A model generated the notes under the pieces. The model was not told the origin of the DNA. It worked only from the letters and a program-made list of their open reading frames with translations, and did not search any database. The position numbers were made by a program, and so were the translations under genes. Positions 62,275 through 64,000 of a stretch of 64,000 nt of DNA are shown one piece after another. Origin of the DNA: Halodurantibacterium daqingensis (GTDB taxonomy: Bacteria; Pseudomonadota; Alphaproteobacteria; Rhodobacterales; Rhodobacteraceae); contig NZ_JBHTFQ010000012.1 in the NCBI RefSeq assembly GCF_042666235.1, positions 1-64,000 of the forward strand. The letters are read 5' to 3'. Numbering within the stretch: the first letter of the stretch is position 1; every line of letters begins with the position of its first letter.

Positions 62275-64000
62275 ACTGATCCCCGCGCAACTCCTGAAGC
62301 GCAAGGCTGTCGTCTATGTGCGCCAATCGACGCAGTCCCAGGTCATGACAAACCTGGAGAGCCAGCGGCGGCAATATGACCTCGTCGACATCGCACGCCA
62401 GCACGGTTTCATCGACGTCGCGGTTATCGACGACGATCTTGGGCGCTCCGCGAGCGGAACGGTGGCGCGCCCCGGCTTCGACCGTCTGGTCGCCTGGTTG
62501 TGCGCGGGGAAGGTGGGCGCTGTTTTATGCCAGGATGCGTCACGGCTCGCGCGAAATGGCCGGGACTGGCACCATCTTCTGGAATTGTGCGGGCTCGTTG
62601 AGGCCCGTGTCATCGACCACGACGGCATCTACAATCCCTGCCAGCCGAATGACCGCCTGCTTCTGGGTATGAAAGGCAGCATCAGCGAGTTCGAACTCGG
62701 TGTGCTCAGGACGCGGATGCTGGATGCCGCCAAGGCAAAGGCGCGGCGTGGCGAGCTGCGCCTGTCAGTCCCGTTCGGTTACATCTGGCACCGTGAGGCG
62801 GGTCTGGGGCTGGATCCTGATCTGCGTTTGCAGGAGGTGATCAGGCTCATCTTTACCCGCTTCAGTGAGCTTGGCAGCGCGCGCCAGGTATTGTTGTCGA
62901 TGACGGCTGACCAGATCCACTTCCCTCGGCCTTCGGATGAGGGGCGCATGACCAACTTCAAATGGCTGCCGATCCGCTATCGCAACGTGATATCTGTGCT
63001 CAAAAACCCCTTCTACGCGGGCGTTTATGTCTATGGCAAAAGCGAGAAACGAACGTCCATTGTAGATGGGCGCGCGCGCCGGAGCTATGGTCACAGCAAG
63101 CCGGTCGGAACCTGGGACGTGTTTATCAAGGACCACCACGAGGGATATATCGGTTGGGACGAATTTGAGCGAAACCAAAACCAGTTGGCGCTGAACAACT
63201 ACGGCCGCGCCGACGGTGTGAAATCGGGCCGAGGCGGCCGGGCGCTGCTTGCAGGCGTCATGACCTGTGCCCGGTGCGGACGGCGGCTCTCGGTTGCCTA
63301 TACCGGCAATCCGCAAAGCCGACCCGTTTATCGCCATGACCACGGCCTGTCTATTCAACGGCATGTGCTCGGAATGTTTGGACACCGCGATCTGGGCCAG
63401 AAGCGCCTCGGTGGGCCAACTGCCTTCCAGCAGATGCGCGGGGGCCTTCGCCTGCACCACACCAGCGCGCCCCTTGGGGCAGGCGTATTTCGGGCGCACG
63501 GTGACGATGACCTGATAGCGAGCAGGGATGCAATCCAGCCGCTCGCTCCGGTCCTCTCCGATCCGGACCATGTCGCCGCAGCCGCAGGGGCACGCAAGGC
63601 TGTCAGGCTCGACCATGCGCTCGACGCGCGGCAGGCTTTCGGGCAGCGCACGCGCCTTGCGGGGCGCTCGCGGCATACGTTTCTCAGGGTCCGGTTCGCG
63701 GGCCGCCATCCTCTCCTTAAGGGCCGCGATCTGTGCCTGGGTCTCGGCGATGGCGGTTTCCTGATCCTCCAGCGCCAGTTCCAACTGCGCCGGGTCCAGC
63801 TTCTCGGATTTCGGCCCGAACTTCGTGCGCCGGTAATCCAGAACCTGGCCTTCCAGCTTCTCGATCAGCGCCTGCAGCTCGGTGATGAAGGCATCCTTCT
63901 CGGCCACCACAGCCTGCTCATGCTGGCGTGCTGCACGCTCGACCGAGAGCTCGAACTGCATCGCGGCAAAGGCCTTCGCCACCTCGGGTGGAAGGTCTGG
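62261..64000 (+). CDS. Large serine recombinase, truncated by IS66
   Basis: From ATG 62261 the protein shows a resolvase domain: AVVYVRQST with catalytic Ser23, then LESQRRQYDLV, DDLGRSASG, QDASRLARNGRDW. A recombinase domain follows (VPFGYIW ... NVISVLKNPFYAGVYVYG) and a zinc ribbon start (MTCARCGRRLSVAYTGNPQ). About residue 355 (near 63335) the homology ends where IS66 sequence begins. The frame then stays open to the window edge, antisense to tnpC. The recombinase lacks most of its C-terminal half, so it is probably inactive. Confidence 0.75.
   Translation, partial: MNSVELIPAQLLKRKAVVYVRQSTQSQVMTNLESQRRQYDLVDIARQHGFIDVAVIDDDLGRSASGTVARPGFDRLVAWLCAGKVGAVLCQDASRLARNGRDWHHLLELCGLVEARVIDHDGIYNPCQPNDRLLLGMKGSISEFELGVLRTRMLDAAKAKARRGELRLSVPFGYIWHREAGLGLDPDLRLQEVIRLIFTRFSELGSARQVLLSMTADQIHFPRPSDEGRMTNFKWLPIRYRNVISVLKNPFYAGVYVYGKSEKRTSIVDGRARRSYGHSKPVGTWDVFIKDHHEGYIGWDEFERNQNQLALNNYGRADGVKSGRGGRALLAGVMTCARCGRRLSVAYTGNPQSRPVYRHDHGLSIQRHVLGMFGHRDLGQKRLGGPTAFQQMRGGLRLHHTSAPLGAGVFRAHGDDDLIASRDAIQPLAPVLSDPDHVAAAAGARKAVRLDHALDARQAFGQRTRLAGRSRHTFLRVRFAGRHPLLKGRDLCLGLGDGGFLILQRQFQLRRVQLLGFRPELRAPVIQNLAFQLLDQRLQLGDEGILLGHHSLLMLACCTLDRELELHRGKGLRHLGWKVW
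63335..64000 (-). pseudogene. IS66 transposase (TnpC) N-terminal part
   Basis: The frame comes in from beyond the window (PPEVAKAFAAMQFELSVERAARQHEQ). It shows the leucine-zipper helix, KFGPKSEKLDPAQLELALEDQE and the IS66 zinc-finger ACPCGCGDMVRIGEDRSERLDCIPARYQ. It ends at KHSEHMPLNRQAVVMA, where the recombinase element begins. The transposase cannot be functional here. Confidence 0.8.

Larger units (their letters stand above)
61544..64000. mobile_element. IS66 element interrupted by a serine-recombinase element
   Basis: The IS66 C-terminal tnpC fragment lies at the left and the N-terminal part at the right, both on the minus strand, with a plus-strand DUF5372/small ORF/recombinase block between. 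The middle of tnpC (DDE core) is absent, so a deletion accompanied or followed the insertion. The right end is outside the window. Confidence 0.7.

Overview
The window looks like accessory DNA (a conjugative plasmid or an integrative conjugative element) of a high-GC alphaproteobacterium, most likely a Rhodobacteraceae. The evidence is the VirB/VirD4-type transfer genes with VirC1/VirC2-like partners, DUF2493, WGR and Ssb genes, an FNR-type box, and the style of the copper and respiratory genes. No rRNA, tRNA or CRISPR array was seen.

Layout. 1-600: end of a DUF2493 gene and a WGR gene. 477-11313: a leftward defence island. Eight translationally coupled genes (half-HsdS, HsdM, RhuM, HsdS, two genes resembling the Kiwa pair KwaA/KwaB, HsdR, YgjP-like metallopeptidase) are preceded by a Fic gene with palindromic operators. 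11427-18593: DNA-processing module, with VirC2-like and VirC1-like genes to the left. Next come a 21-bp periodic repeat array and two strong hairpins (candidate oriT/overdrive). MobC-like, relaxase and VirD4 genes run to the right. 18682-22906: a compact three-gene cassette (MerR-like regulator, large adenine methylase, small protein with a D...ExK nuclease signature) inserted between virD4 and virB6. 23072-34522: leftward T4SS operon (virB1, 2, 3, 4, lipoprotein, transglycosylase/VirB5 hybrid, virB5, 8, 9, 10, 11, a small periplasmic protein, virB6).

34712-53967: a large copper and periplasmic redox island. A leftward arm carries a multicopper oxidase, cytochrome c, L,D-transpeptidase, YtkA/FixH-like and ferric-reductase-like genes. 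A rightward arm, with a perfect FNR box upstream, carries a CuA subunit, a heme-copper-oxidase-like subunit I whose proximal heme His and one CuB His are Tyr, a Cu-ATPase with an unusual HMA motif, DUF2933, an F510_1955-type protein, a Met-rich protein, DUF302 and small membrane proteins. It ends with a CueR circuit: copZ and copA are divergent, each with a 19-bp-spacer CueR promoter, and cueR follows copA. 54164-56352: chromate resistance (rhodanese-ChrB fusion and ChrA). 56449-59527: H-NS-like protein, Ssb, a secreted protein and a winged-helix protein. 59586-60616: toxin-antitoxin pair whose PIN toxin has a stop at codon 4. 60766-64000: a truncated helix-turn-helix gene next to an IS66 end, and an IS66 transposase split by a DUF5372/small ORF/serine recombinase element.

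The strongest candidates for new biology are: (1) the FNR-associated heme-copper-oxidase-like complex lacking canonical active-site histidines; (2) the regulator/methylase/nuclease cassette in the conjugation module; (3) a Kiwa-like pair embedded in a type I RM operon; (4) the VirC1/VirC2-like, 21-bp array and nested-hairpin region as a transfer origin.
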